From: Burkholderiales bacterium
GTDB taxonomy: Bacteria > Pseudomonadota > Gammaproteobacteria > Burkholderiales > Burkholderiaceae_C
DNA: 64,000 bases
Assembly (NCBI GenBank): GCA_947381415.1
Contig: CANCVB010000010.1
Coordinates: forward strand, 1-64,000
Direction of reading: 5' to 3'
Under the pieces are notes generated by a model, which did not search any database, had not been told where the DNA came from, and was given only the letters and a program-made list of their open reading frames with translations. Below are positions 46,127 through 54,108 of the stretch, piece by piece. The translations under genes and the position numbers were made by a program. How positions within the stretch are numbered: position 1 is the first letter of the stretch; every line of letters begins with the position of its first letter.

Positions 46127-46635
46127 GGTCTGACTTGTTATCTCGTCGTCAATCGATCTTGAAGCTTTTGCAAACCACTTTGGCCACCAGCCTAGGGGCT
46201 GGCTGGTTAAGCTCGGCCTATGCCCAAGTGGACAAGCTCACAATCACGGGTTTGGCCGAAGCGCGTTTGCGCACCTTTGAAGAAATGGTGCGCCCCTATG
46301 TGCAAACCCAAACGCTGACAAAGGAAGCGGTGAGCTTGTCTTTGCCCTTGTTGGCTGACAACGGCCACATGGTGCCCTTGAGCCTGAAAATCGACAGCCC
46401 TATGACCGAAGAAGCGCACATCACCCACGTCTACCTTTTATCGCAGCGCAACCCCGTGCCTTTGATGGCCAAATTTGTATTAGGTCCTTGGAGCGGTCGC
46501 GCCGATCTGAGTACGCGGGTGCGCTTGTCGGGCAACCAAAACGTGATCGCATTAGCCCGACGATCCGACGGCAGTTTTATTTACGATGTGCAAGAGGTGG
46601 TTGTCACCGAAGCCGCCTGTGTGGACAACGGCTGA
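46123..46635 (+). CDS. soxY: sulfur carrier SoxY-like protein with atypical C-terminus
   Basis: A 170-residue Tat-exported carrier (SRRQSILKLL in the signal). The mature domain has the SoxY immunoglobulin-like pattern, with LPLLADNGHMVPLSLKIDSPM as the central block. SoxY normally ends in GGCGG, whose Cys carries the sulfur; here the end is EAACVDNG, so one Cys remains five residues from the terminus but the flexible Gly arm is lost. It forms a complex with SoxZ, whose gene overlaps by one base. Confidence 0.82.
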   Translation: MRSDLLSRRQSILKLLQTTLATSLGAGWLSSAYAQVDKLTITGLAEARLRTFEEMVRPYVQTQTLTKEAVSLSLPLLADNGHMVPLSLKIDSPMTEEAHITHVYLLSQRNPVPLMAKFVLGPWSGRADLSTRVRLSGNQNVIALARRSDGSFIYDVQEVVVTEAACVDNG

Positions 46636-46985
46636 TGACTTCCGCTCGCTTGCAAGTCCCACCCCGCATTGTCCAAGGCGATGTATTCAAACTGCGCTTG
46701 TTGGTCAACCATCCCATGGACAGTGGTTTTTTACGTGACATAGACGGCGTGCTGATCCAGCGCAATGTGATCCGTCACCTGCTGTGTACCTTGAATGGTA
46801 GAGAGGTCTTTCGGGTCGAACCGACCACGGGCGTTGCCGCCAACCCTTTGTTTGAGTTTTATTTGCGGGCAACCGAGTCTGGCGATATGTTGTTCCGTTG
46901 GGTAGATGACAAGGCCTATATCGGGGAGTTGCGCCACACCCTGGTGGTAGAGCCCGCCAACGCCTCCAAACCTGCCGGTAACTGA
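46635..46985 (+). CDS. soxZ: sulfur-oxidation protein SoxZ
   Basis: A 116-residue SoxZ-type protein, partner of SoxY. The pattern KLRLLVNHPMDSGFLRD, then VEPTTGVAANPLFEFYLRA and the final strand FRWVDDKAYIGE are characteristic. There is no signal peptide of its own, as expected since SoxZ is co-exported with SoxY. The start ATG 46635 overlaps the soxY stop. Confidence 0.9.
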   Translation: MTSARLQVPPRIVQGDVFKLRLLVNHPMDSGFLRDIDGVLIQRNVIRHLLCTLNGREVFRVEPTTGVAANPLFEFYLRATESGDMLFRWVDDKAYIGELRHTLVVEPANASKPAGN

Positions 46986-46994
46986 GTCTTCACC

Positions 46995-47789
46995 ATGTCC
47001 TTTGCGGTCTGCAGGTCTTTGCTTGTTGGGTTTGGGATGGCTTTGACATTGGTCTTCTCTTTGCACGCCCAACAACGCGTCATTGCACTGGATAAATTGC
47101 AGTCTGGACTGCAATTTTCAGGCGCCGAGGTGCAGTCCTTGCAAGCCGATGAATTTGCCAACCCAGGCAATATCGCTTTGGACAATGGCAACAAGCTTTG
47201 GAGCAAGCCCGACGGTAACAGCAACAAAAGCTGTCAGTCTTGCCATGGCGAAATCGGTCGCATGAAAGGCGTGTCTGTTCTCTACCCTGCGATCGACAAA
47301 ACCACTGGCAAATTGTTTAACCTCGAAGACCGCATCCGCAACTGTCGTGTCAAGCACCAAAAAGCTTCCGATTGGGTTTTCGAGTCTGATGAATTGCTTG
47401 CGGTGAGTTTGGCGGTGACCACAAGTTCGCGTGGTCTGCCTTTGCAAGCTTCCATCGACGGTGCAGCCAAAACCCATTTAGAAAACGGTCAACGTCTCTT
47501 CATGACCCGCCAAGGACAAATGAACTTGGCCTGCACCCATTGCCACGACCAAAGGTATGGACAAAAACTCTTTACCGACCCCTTAAGCCAAGGTCAAGCC
47601 AATGGCTACCCTTTGTACCGCATCGATTGGCAAAGGCTTGCGTCTTTGGAGCGGCGACTGCGCTTTTGCTACACCGGCGTGAAAGCCGAAATCCCCCCTT
47701 GGGGCCACAGTGACATGCGCGACATCAGCTTGTATTTGATGTGGCGAGGCCAAGGTTTGCCCGTAGAAGCACCCGCCGTACGCAAATAA
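46995..47789 (+). CDS. soxA: sulfur-oxidation diheme cytochrome SoxA
   Basis: A 264-residue exported cytochrome with a signal peptide of about 25 residues, two heme motifs (C80-x-x-C83-H84 and C180-x-x-C183-H184) and the conserved active-site Cys225 in RRLRFCYTG, which in SoxA is the persulfide-modified heme ligand. It pairs with SoxX to load sulfur onto SoxYZ. The SoxB and SoxCD genes that complete thiosulfate oxidation are absent from this window, so this is a partial set. Confidence 0.92.
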   Translation: MSFAVCRSLLVGFGMALTLVFSLHAQQRVIALDKLQSGLQFSGAEVQSLQADEFANPGNIALDNGNKLWSKPDGNSNKSCQSCHGEIGRMKGVSVLYPAIDKTTGKLFNLEDRIRNCRVKHQKASDWVFESDELLAVSLAVTTSSRGLPLQASIDGAAKTHLENGQRLFMTRQGQMNLACTHCHDQRYGQKLFTDPLSQGQANGYPLYRIDWQRLASLERRLRFCYTGVKAEIPPWGHSDMRDISLYLMWRGQGLPVEAPAVRK

Positions 47790-47795
47790 GCAAGG

Positions 47796-48635
47796 CTAAA
47801 AAGTAGCAAGTACCTTGCGCCACAATGCAGGGGTCACCTCGGGCATGACCCCAAACCATGCGGCGAACGCAGGCCTTGCCTGATGTAACAGCATCCCCAA
47901 GCCATTGACTGTCGGGTTGCCTTTGTCTGCCGCTCTTTTGAGCAAATCGGTTTGCAACGGGGTGTATACGATGTCAGACACCAAGGCATGGGCTGGTAAG
48001 TCATCCAAATGCAATTCCAGCGCGGGTTGTCCCTGCATACCTTGCGTGGTGGTGTTGACCAACAAGGACGCGCCATCCAGTGCGCTGTGTCGCTGCGACC
48101 AAGCAAAGGCTTTGACAGGCAAACCAAATTCATCTGCCATGGCCTGCGCTTTGTCGCTGCTACGGTTTAACAAGCGAATTTCTTTGGCACCCGCATCCGC
48201 CAAAGCCCAGACCACCGCCCGCGCTGCACCCCCTGCACCCAAAACCACGGCGGGTCCTGCGTTGGCTTGCCACTGGCTGTGTGCTTCACGCAAACTTTGG
48301 ATGAACCCAAACGCATCGGTATTGGTACCATGCAAACGGCCATCGGCCTTGACTGACAAGGTATTGACTGCGCCTATGCGTTGCGCCACCGCTTCCAATT
48401 CGTCCACCCACGGCAGCGCCTCAATTTTGTGCGGCAGAGTCAGGTTACAACCTGCAAAGCCAAGCGCTTTCAAACCCGCCAAGGCCTGGGGCAAATGCGC
48501 GGGATTGACAGCCAAAGGCACATAGGCCCCATGCAAACCGTGCTCGTCTATCCAGTGTGAATGAATCAGCGGAGAACGTGAATGGGCAATCGGCCAACCC
48601 ATGACTCCCGCCAAAATAAATGATGAAGCTGCCAT
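47796..48635 (-). CDS. aroE: shikimate dehydrogenase
   Basis: A 279-residue NADP-dependent enzyme of aromatic amino-acid biosynthesis. The substrate-binding motif is GWPIAHSRSPLIHSHW, Lys and Asp appear in LTLPHKIEALP and NTDAFG, and the cofactor loop is VVLGAGGAARAV. The start ATG 48635 gives the normal length; an upstream in-frame extension to 48776 has no conserved sequence. It is convergent with soxA and divergent from the dioxygenase gene. Confidence 0.95.
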   Translation of the reverse strand: MAASSFILAGVMGWPIAHSRSPLIHSHWIDEHGLHGAYVPLAVNPAHLPQALAGLKALGFAGCNLTLPHKIEALPWVDELEAVAQRIGAVNTLSVKADGRLHGTNTDAFGFIQSLREAHSQWQANAGPAVVLGAGGAARAVVWALADAGAKEIRLLNRSSDKAQAMADEFGLPVKAFAWSQRHSALDGASLLVNTTTQGMQGQPALELHLDDLPAHALVSDIVYTPLQTDLLKRAADKGNPTVNGLGMLLHQARPAFAAWFGVMPEVTPALWRKVLATF

Positions 48636-48722
48636 AAGACCCTTAGCATATCGCCAGTTGGACGGGGATCTGTTCCCGCCCGCATGTGAAACAATCAGCC
48701 CAGTTATATCAACAGTTCCGAG

Positions 48723-51104
48723 ATGCCAGCCGCCACGCCCACTTCCATTGCCCGTTTTCACCATTTCTTGGCGCAAATCACGCGCTTGGTGGATATTGCA
48801 CCTGCAGAGGCCGAGTTATTGGCCCAAGGTCGCCAGTGCTTGCACGAACTGGTGTCGCATGATGACTGGTTGCTGCCAGAGTTTGCCCAGCCTGATGCAA
48901 AGTACTACCAACAGTATTTGTTGTATGCCGACCCACAAGACCGTTTTTCAGTGGTGAGTTTTGTCTGGGGCCCAGGTCAAGCCACACCCATCCATGACCA
49001 CACGGTATGGGGGTTGGTCGGCATGTTGCGTGGTTCAGAATCGTGCCAGCCCTATAGCCGCATGTCTGATGGTCGCTGGGTACCCGCAGGTTTTCAAGTC
49101 GACATGTTGCCAGGTGATGTGGAAGCTGTTTCACCCCGCATAGGCGATGTCCATAAGGTCTGGAACGCTTTGCCCGACCAGGTTTCGATCAGTATCCATG
49201 TGTATGGCGGCAATATTGGATTGATTGAACGCAACAGCTACCGTGACGATGGCACCCGCAGCAAATTTGTATCTGGTTACACCAATGTCCAAGCCGTGAC
49301 AGACACGCAAGCACCTATACCCGCGGTCACCGCAACCGTTGCACCGCCGCCTGCACCACCATCGCCATCCGTGCAGACCGACACCTCTGCCGCCACGATC
49401 GTATCCACGGTTTTGGCACCTCAGCCAACAGAAGAAACCGTACACCAAGCTGTTGTGCTACCCAACAGCGAAGTGGCCCCCGAGGTTTTGGCCATAGATG
49501 TCGCCCATCCCTACGCCATCAGCAGCTATGCACAAGTCAGGGCGGCATTGTTAGCCAAAGAAGAAATCGCATTGGTGGATGTTCGTGAAGAAGACCCTTA
49601 TGCACAAAGCCACCCGTTGTTTGCGATCAACTTGCCTTATGGCCGCATTGAATTGGATGCATGGCGACGGATTCCCCGACGCGATACACCTGTGGTGGTG
49701 TACGACAACGGCGAAGGATTGGCCCTGCAAGCCATTCCCATATTGCAACGCTTAGGCTACACCCAGCTGAGTATGTTGCAAAACGGTTTGGCAGGTTGGG
49801 CTGCGGCAGGCGGCGAATTGTTTCGCGATGTGAATGTGCCCAGCAAATCGTTTGGTGAACTTGTGGAGTCGCAACGCAAAACCCCCTCGTTTTCTGCGCA
49901 TGAAGTCAAGGCCTTGCTCGAACGAGACTCAGACATGGTGATATTGGATGCGCGCCGTTTTGACGAATACCAAACCATGAGCATCCCCAATGCCATCAGT
50001 GTCCCAGGCGGCGAATTGGTTTTACGCGCGCGCGCCTTGGCACCCAGCCCAACCACGCGCATTGTCGTCAACTGTGCAGGCCGTACACGCAGCATCATCG
50101 GCGCGCAATCCCTCATCAATTCAGGCATACCCAATCCGGTTTGCGCTTTGCGCAACGGCACCATTGGTTGGACACTGGCGGGGCTGGATTTGGTCAAAGG
50201 TGCTGACAAACGGTTTGGCAGCATCACCGACAACGATCAGAGCAAAGCCGCTGCTTCCGCACTGGCCTTGTTGTTTCGCGCGGGTGTGCCAAGGGTTGAT
50301 CAGGCCACGGTAAAACAGTGGTTGACTGAAAACGATCGCAACACCTATGTGTTTGATGTACGCACCCCGGAAGAATATGCCCAAGGCCATTGGCCAGGTG
50401 CTGTCAGTGCACCCGGTGGTCAGCTGGTACAAGAGACCGATCACTTTGTGGGCGTGAGGGGTGCGCGTGTTGTGGTCTATGACGATGATGGTGTGCGCGC
50501 CAGCATGACGGCGTCTTGGTTGGCGCAAATGGGCTGGCAGGTTGCGGTCATGAAAGACGTTACCAGCCAAGATTTGTCCAGCCAAATTGTGGCGTCTGAA
50601 GACGATTTGCCGCTGACTCTGGCGCCCGTGGCGGTGGTGGATCCCCCTACCCTCAAAACCTGGTTGGCCAATCGCAGCAACCTCAGCATGGTCATCGATG
50701 TGGGCGACAGCGCCACCTATGTCAAGCGCCATATCCCCGGTGCATGGTGGTTGTTGCGTTCGCAATTGGCACAAGATTTCACCCGTGTGCACAAAGCCAA
50801 TCGCTATGTTCTCACCTGTGGCGATGGACGGGTGTCACGCTATGCCGTGGCAGAGTTACAACCCTTGTTGAGACCCGGTGTAGAAGTCTTCTGGCTACCG
50901 GGTGGCAACGCTGCATGGCAAGCAGCAGGCTTTAGCACCCAACAAGGGGAGTCTTATGTGGCCAGTCAACGCATTGACCGCTACCGTCGTCCTTACGAAG
51001 GTACCGATAATCCTGCACAAGCCATGCAAGCCTATCTAGATTGGGAATACGGTTTGGTCGAACAACTCAAACGTGATGGCACCCACCATTTCAAGGTCAT
51101 TTAA
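48723..51104 (+). CDS. thiol dioxygenase fused to four rhodanese domains
   Basis: A 793-residue fusion. Residues 1 to about 200 are a cupin thiol dioxygenase of the cysteine/3-mercaptopropionate dioxygenase type: ligands His-x-His in TPIHDHT and a third His in GDVHKVW, the SIHVY Tyr motif and a QYLL segment typical of the mercaptopropionate type. A Pro/Ala/Thr-rich linker leads to four rhodanese domains from about residue 255. The second and fourth have active-site Cys (C451 in NCAGRTRS, C699 in TCGDGRVS); in the first and third the site is Asp (D328, D587), so they look inactive. In Pseudomonas a dioxygenase and a separate sulfurtransferase gene lie side by side (from memory). It would oxidise a thiol and move the sulfane sulfur. 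Confidence 0.93.
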   Translation: MPAATPTSIARFHHFLAQITRLVDIAPAEAELLAQGRQCLHELVSHDDWLLPEFAQPDAKYYQQYLLYADPQDRFSVVSFVWGPGQATPIHDHTVWGLVGMLRGSESCQPYSRMSDGRWVPAGFQVDMLPGDVEAVSPRIGDVHKVWNALPDQVSISIHVYGGNIGLIERNSYRDDGTRSKFVSGYTNVQAVTDTQAPIPAVTATVAPPPAPPSPSVQTDTSAATIVSTVLAPQPTEETVHQAVVLPNSEVAPEVLAIDVAHPYAISSYAQVRAALLAKEEIALVDVREEDPYAQSHPLFAINLPYGRIELDAWRRIPRRDTPVVVYDNGEGLALQAIPILQRLGYTQLSMLQNGLAGWAAAGGELFRDVNVPSKSFGELVESQRKTPSFSAHEVKALLERDSDMVILDARRFDEYQTMSIPNAISVPGGELVLRARALAPSPTTRIVVNCAGRTRSIIGAQSLINSGIPNPVCALRNGTIGWTLAGLDLVKGADKRFGSITDNDQSKAAASALALLFRAGVPRVDQATVKQWLTENDRNTYVFDVRTPEEYAQGHWPGAVSAPGGQLVQETDHFVGVRGARVVVYDDDGVRASMTASWLAQMGWQVAVMKDVTSQDLSSQIVASEDDLPLTLAPVAVVDPPTLKTWLANRSNLSMVIDVGDSATYVKRHIPGAWWLLRSQLAQDFTRVHKANRYVLTCGDGRVSRYAVAELQPLLRPGVEVFWLPGGNAAWQAAGFSTQQGESYVASQRIDRYRRPYEGTDNPAQAMQAYLDWEYGLVEQLKRDGTHHFKVI

Positions 51105-51110
51105 TTCAAC

Positions 51111-51800
51111 ATGGATACCGCTTGGGTTGCGCTTGCACTCACCTTGAAAGTGGCCGGTTGGGCCACGGTCATCAACATGGTCTTGGGTGTTGCTGTGGGA
51201 TTGGCCTTGTCGCGCTGGCGATTTGTGGGTCGCGATGTCATTGACGCCCTGCTCACCTTACCCATGGTGTTACCGCCTACCGTCTTGGGCTATTACTTAT
51301 TGGTTTTACTGGGGCGGCACGGCGTGATCGGTCAATGGTTAAAAACCACCTTGGGCATACAACTGATTTTCACTTGGCAGGGCGCTGTCATTGCGGCCAG
51401 TGTGGTCGCTTTCCCTTTGGTATTTAAAGCCGCCCGTGCCGCATTTGAAAATGTGGAACCCAGCTTAGAGCAAGCAGCCAGAGTACTGGGACTGAGCGAA
51501 GCCGCCGTATTTTTTCGTGTCACCCTGCCTTTGGCTTGGCGCGGTATTTTGGCTGGCAGCTTACTGGCGTTTGCACGGGCCACAGGCGAGTTTGGTGCCA
51601 CCTTGATGGTGGCAGGAAGTATTGCGGGCGAAACGCAAACGCTGTCGATCGCTGTGTATGAAGCCGTGCAAGCTGGTCAAGACGCTACAGCGAATTTTTT
51701 GGTGCTGGTGACCTCGGTGAGTTGTTTGGCCTTGCTCTTGAGTGCAGGCTATTTGGCTCCCGGTCGCATCGCCGGCCACACCCAACGGGGTGCGCGATGA
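51111..51800 (+). CDS. modB: molybdate ABC transporter permease
   Basis: A 229-residue inner-membrane permease with about five helices. The blocks LTLPMVLPPTVLGYYLL, the cytoplasmic loop LEQAARVLGLSEAAVFFRVTLPLAW and EFGATLMVAGSIAGETQTL are those of ModB. Six bases separate it from the preceding gene and the stop overlaps the ATPase start. The periplasmic ModA is not encoded in the window. Molybdate would be needed by the Mo hydroxylase nearby. Confidence 0.92.
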   Translation: MDTAWVALALTLKVAGWATVINMVLGVAVGLALSRWRFVGRDVIDALLTLPMVLPPTVLGYYLLVLLGRHGVIGQWLKTTLGIQLIFTWQGAVIAASVVAFPLVFKAARAAFENVEPSLEQAARVLGLSEAAVFFRVTLPLAWRGILAGSLLAFARATGEFGATLMVAGSIAGETQTLSIAVYEAVQAGQDATANFLVLVTSVSCLALLLSAGYLAPGRIAGHTQRGAR

Positions 51801-52498
51801 TGTGGCAAGTTCAGCTGCACAGCCGGCTCGGTCATTTACCGTCGGCTTTCGATCTGAACATCTCTTTTGCCAGTGATGCAAAACGCTTGGTGTTGTTTGG
51901 GCCATCGGGGGCTGGCAAGACACAAACCTTGATGATGATGGCCGGTTTGACCACGCCCCAGCAAGGCAAAGTGGTTTTCAATGAAACGCCTTTGTTTGAC
52001 AGTTCAAGCCAACTGAATGTACCTACACGCCAGCGTGGTCTTGGCTATGTGTTTCAAGATTACGCTTTGTTTCCGCATCTGACCGTGCGTCAAAACATGG
52101 GGTTTGCATTGCACCAGGGATGGGGCAACCCGTCCCCTACACACACCAGCCCTGAGGTAGACCGTTGGTTACAAGTGTTTCAGCTTCAAGCTGTTGCCCA
52201 TTTGTTACCCGAACAAATTTCTGGTGGGCAACGACAGCGAACAGCGTTGGCTAGGGCATTGGTCGCACAACCAAGGGCTTTGCTGTTGGACGAACCATTC
52301 GCAGCCATGGACCGACCACTCAGACAGCGTTTGCGCAGCGAGTTGTTACAGCTTCAAACCGAATTGTCTTTACCGATGGTTTTAATCACCCACGACGAAG
52401 AAGATGTAGATGCCTTTGCCCAAGCGCTTATTCATATAGACAAAGGCAAGGTCGTCAGCGGCGCCAACCCATCCGACTCAACAAACCATCGCGTTTGA
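51797..52498 (+). CDS. modC: molybdate ABC transporter ATP-binding protein
   Basis: A 233-residue ATPase starting at ATG 51797 in the modB stop. Walker A GPSGAGKT (about residues 35-42), the Q-loop in VFQDYALFPH, signature ISGGQRQR and Walker B ALLLDEPF are intact, ITHDEED has the switch His. It is much shorter than typical ModC (about 350) and lacks the C-terminal TOBE domain that senses molybdate, so transport may lack this feedback. Its end overlaps the convergent cytochrome b561 gene by 44 bases. Confidence 0.88.
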   Translation: MMWQVQLHSRLGHLPSAFDLNISFASDAKRLVLFGPSGAGKTQTLMMMAGLTTPQQGKVVFNETPLFDSSSQLNVPTRQRGLGYVFQDYALFPHLTVRQNMGFALHQGWGNPSPTHTSPEVDRWLQVFQLQAVAHLLPEQISGGQRQRTALARALVAQPRALLLDEPFAAMDRPLRQRLRSELLQLQTELSLPMVLITHDEEDVDAFAQALIHIDKGKVVSGANPSDSTNHRV

Positions 52499-53033
52499 CA
52501 AACTGATGCCACAGTGCAGCAATGACATGCAAGGCGATCAACGTCATCAGTACATCGGCAGACAGTTCATGCAATTCGCCAAAAAACTCCTTGCCTTCTG
52601 GCGATGCATCCCATAATTTTGGTAAAGCCATGCCAAAGAACTTGACAGGGTAAGGTGAAAAACTGGAGCCCAAAAAACCGGACACGGGTAACACCACCAT
52701 GCACAGGTAGAGCAATCGGTGGTTCCAAGTACCTAGCTTTTGCAGAAAGGGACTCACTCCCAAAGGCGCAGCGGGAACGGAGTGGGTGACACGCCAACCC
52801 AAGCGCCACAAAATCAACAGCCCCAAACAAATGCCGATTGATTTATGAAGATTGAACCACTGCGCACGAATGCCGGGTGGGTCTTTGGGAATATCTTCCA
52901 TCCACACACCCAAGCCTAATTGGGCAATGAGGCCAAAGGCCAATACCCAATGCAAGACGACCAACATTCGGTCATATTTCAAAGCAGGCGTTGGATCGTT
53001 AGGCGCCGTCTCCGTTGTGACTTCTGGATTCAT
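52455..53033 (-). CDS. cytochrome b561 family protein
   Basis: A 192-residue membrane cytochrome with four helices. Candidate heme ligands are His in MLVVLHWVLAFG and WFNLHKSIG, the HELSADVLM helix and HVIAALWH near the end. ATG 53033 with GAGAAAG upstream is preferred over an earlier in-frame start at 53090. It lies 40 bases after the beta-propeller gene in the same leftward unit, suggesting a respiratory link with PQQ enzymes. Confidence 0.9.
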   Translation of the reverse strand: MNPEVTTETAPNDPTPALKYDRMLVVLHWVLAFGLIAQLGLGVWMEDIPKDPPGIRAQWFNLHKSIGICLGLLILWRLGWRVTHSVPAAPLGVSPFLQKLGTWNHRLLYLCMVVLPVSGFLGSSFSPYPVKFFGMALPKLWDASPEGKEFFGELHELSADVLMTLIALHVIAALWHQFVKRDGLLSRMGWRR

Positions 53034-53073
53034 AAGGTCTTTCTCTGTGTTCAAGTTGATTACTTCATTTACT

Positions 53074-54018
53074 TCATTGCGCAACCACACCCCAAGGCAA
53101 TTTACCCGTTGGGATTTCTTTAACCATCTTGCGGCTGGCTATATCGACCACGCTGACTGAGCCACTGCGGCCTGCGGCCACATACAATTTTTTGGCATCC
53201 GGGGAAAATGTCATGTTCCATGGGCGCTGACCAATAGCAATGTTGTCGACCAACTTGAAAGTTGCGGTGTCGACCATAGAAACATTGGCATCGCCACCGT
53301 TGCTGGCAAACACATAAGCGCCATCTGGTGACACGATCACCCCAGCGGTTCGCTTGCCCACAGCTTGCTTGCCAACTACTTTTCGTTCAACCATGTCAAT
53401 GGCTACCAGCAAACTGGCGGCCTCTACAGCAACATAGGCTTTTTTTCCATCAGGGCTGAATGCAATGCCACGGGGACGCTCGCCTACTTTCACAGAACCC
53501 ACTTGCTTGCGTTTTTCAAGGTCCAAAATGTCCACTTGATCGGCTTCTTCGGCGGAGACCAGCATGAATTTCCCATCGGGACTGAACACCCCATGCTCGG
53601 GGTTTTTGCCATGCACCACGATGTCAAACTCCACTTTCAATCGCTGTGTGTGAATGAAGCTGATGCTGTTCGCGCCTTCATTGGCGATACCCAACCAATC
53701 TCCATTGGGGGAACAATACACAGCTTCAGGTGAGTCCCCCAATTGCACACGTTGTTCGATCACTCCTTTGCCAGGATCAATCACCCACAACTGCGCTTTG
53801 GTCTGTTCAGTGACATAGAGTTTTTTGCTTCCCTTGCAGACAGCCAGTCCACGCGGTTTACCACCCGTCTCAATGGTGGAGATGACCGTATCGGTCGCAA
53901 CATCAATGACAGAAACAGTACCCGCGCCTTCATTGGTGGCGTAGGCAAGCGACTGTGCAAACACTGAATTGCTGAATAACAACAAGAAAAGAAGGGATAC
54001 ACAATGCAAGCGTTTCAT
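53074..54018 (-). CDS. YVTN-type beta-propeller protein
   Basis: A 314-residue exported seven-blade propeller. The signal peptide is about 21 residues (ending FAQ). Blades repeat the pattern GTVSVIDVATDTV / RPRGIAFSPDGKKAYVA about seven times. Propeller proteins of this length have been described as associated with PQQ-dependent catabolism. It forms a unit with cytochrome b561 and lies about 1.5 kb from the pqq operon, supporting that link. No enzymatic residues can be assigned. Confidence 0.9.
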   Translation of the reverse strand: MKRLHCVSLLFLLLFSNSVFAQSLAYATNEGAGTVSVIDVATDTVISTIETGGKPRGLAVCKGSKKLYVTEQTKAQLWVIDPGKGVIEQRVQLGDSPEAVYCSPNGDWLGIANEGANSISFIHTQRLKVEFDIVVHGKNPEHGVFSPDGKFMLVSAEEADQVDILDLEKRKQVGSVKVGERPRGIAFSPDGKKAYVAVEAASLLVAIDMVERKVVGKQAVGKRTAGVIVSPDGAYVFASNGGDANVSMVDTATFKLVDNIAIGQRPWNMTFSPDAKKLYVAAGRSGSVSVVDIASRKMVKEIPTGKLPWGVVAQ

Positions 54019-54108
54019 CTCAAAACTTTCAAGTCATAAAGCAAAGAAACCATCTTAATTGAATTAAATGCCCTTAACAGGCATGAGAGTACTCAGCTAC
54101 ATTTCGGT

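Noticed and set aside
54068-54084. Short inverted repeat before the MFS gene as an operator
   Set aside because: Only 5-bp arms and no adjacent regulator; too weak to call as a feature.
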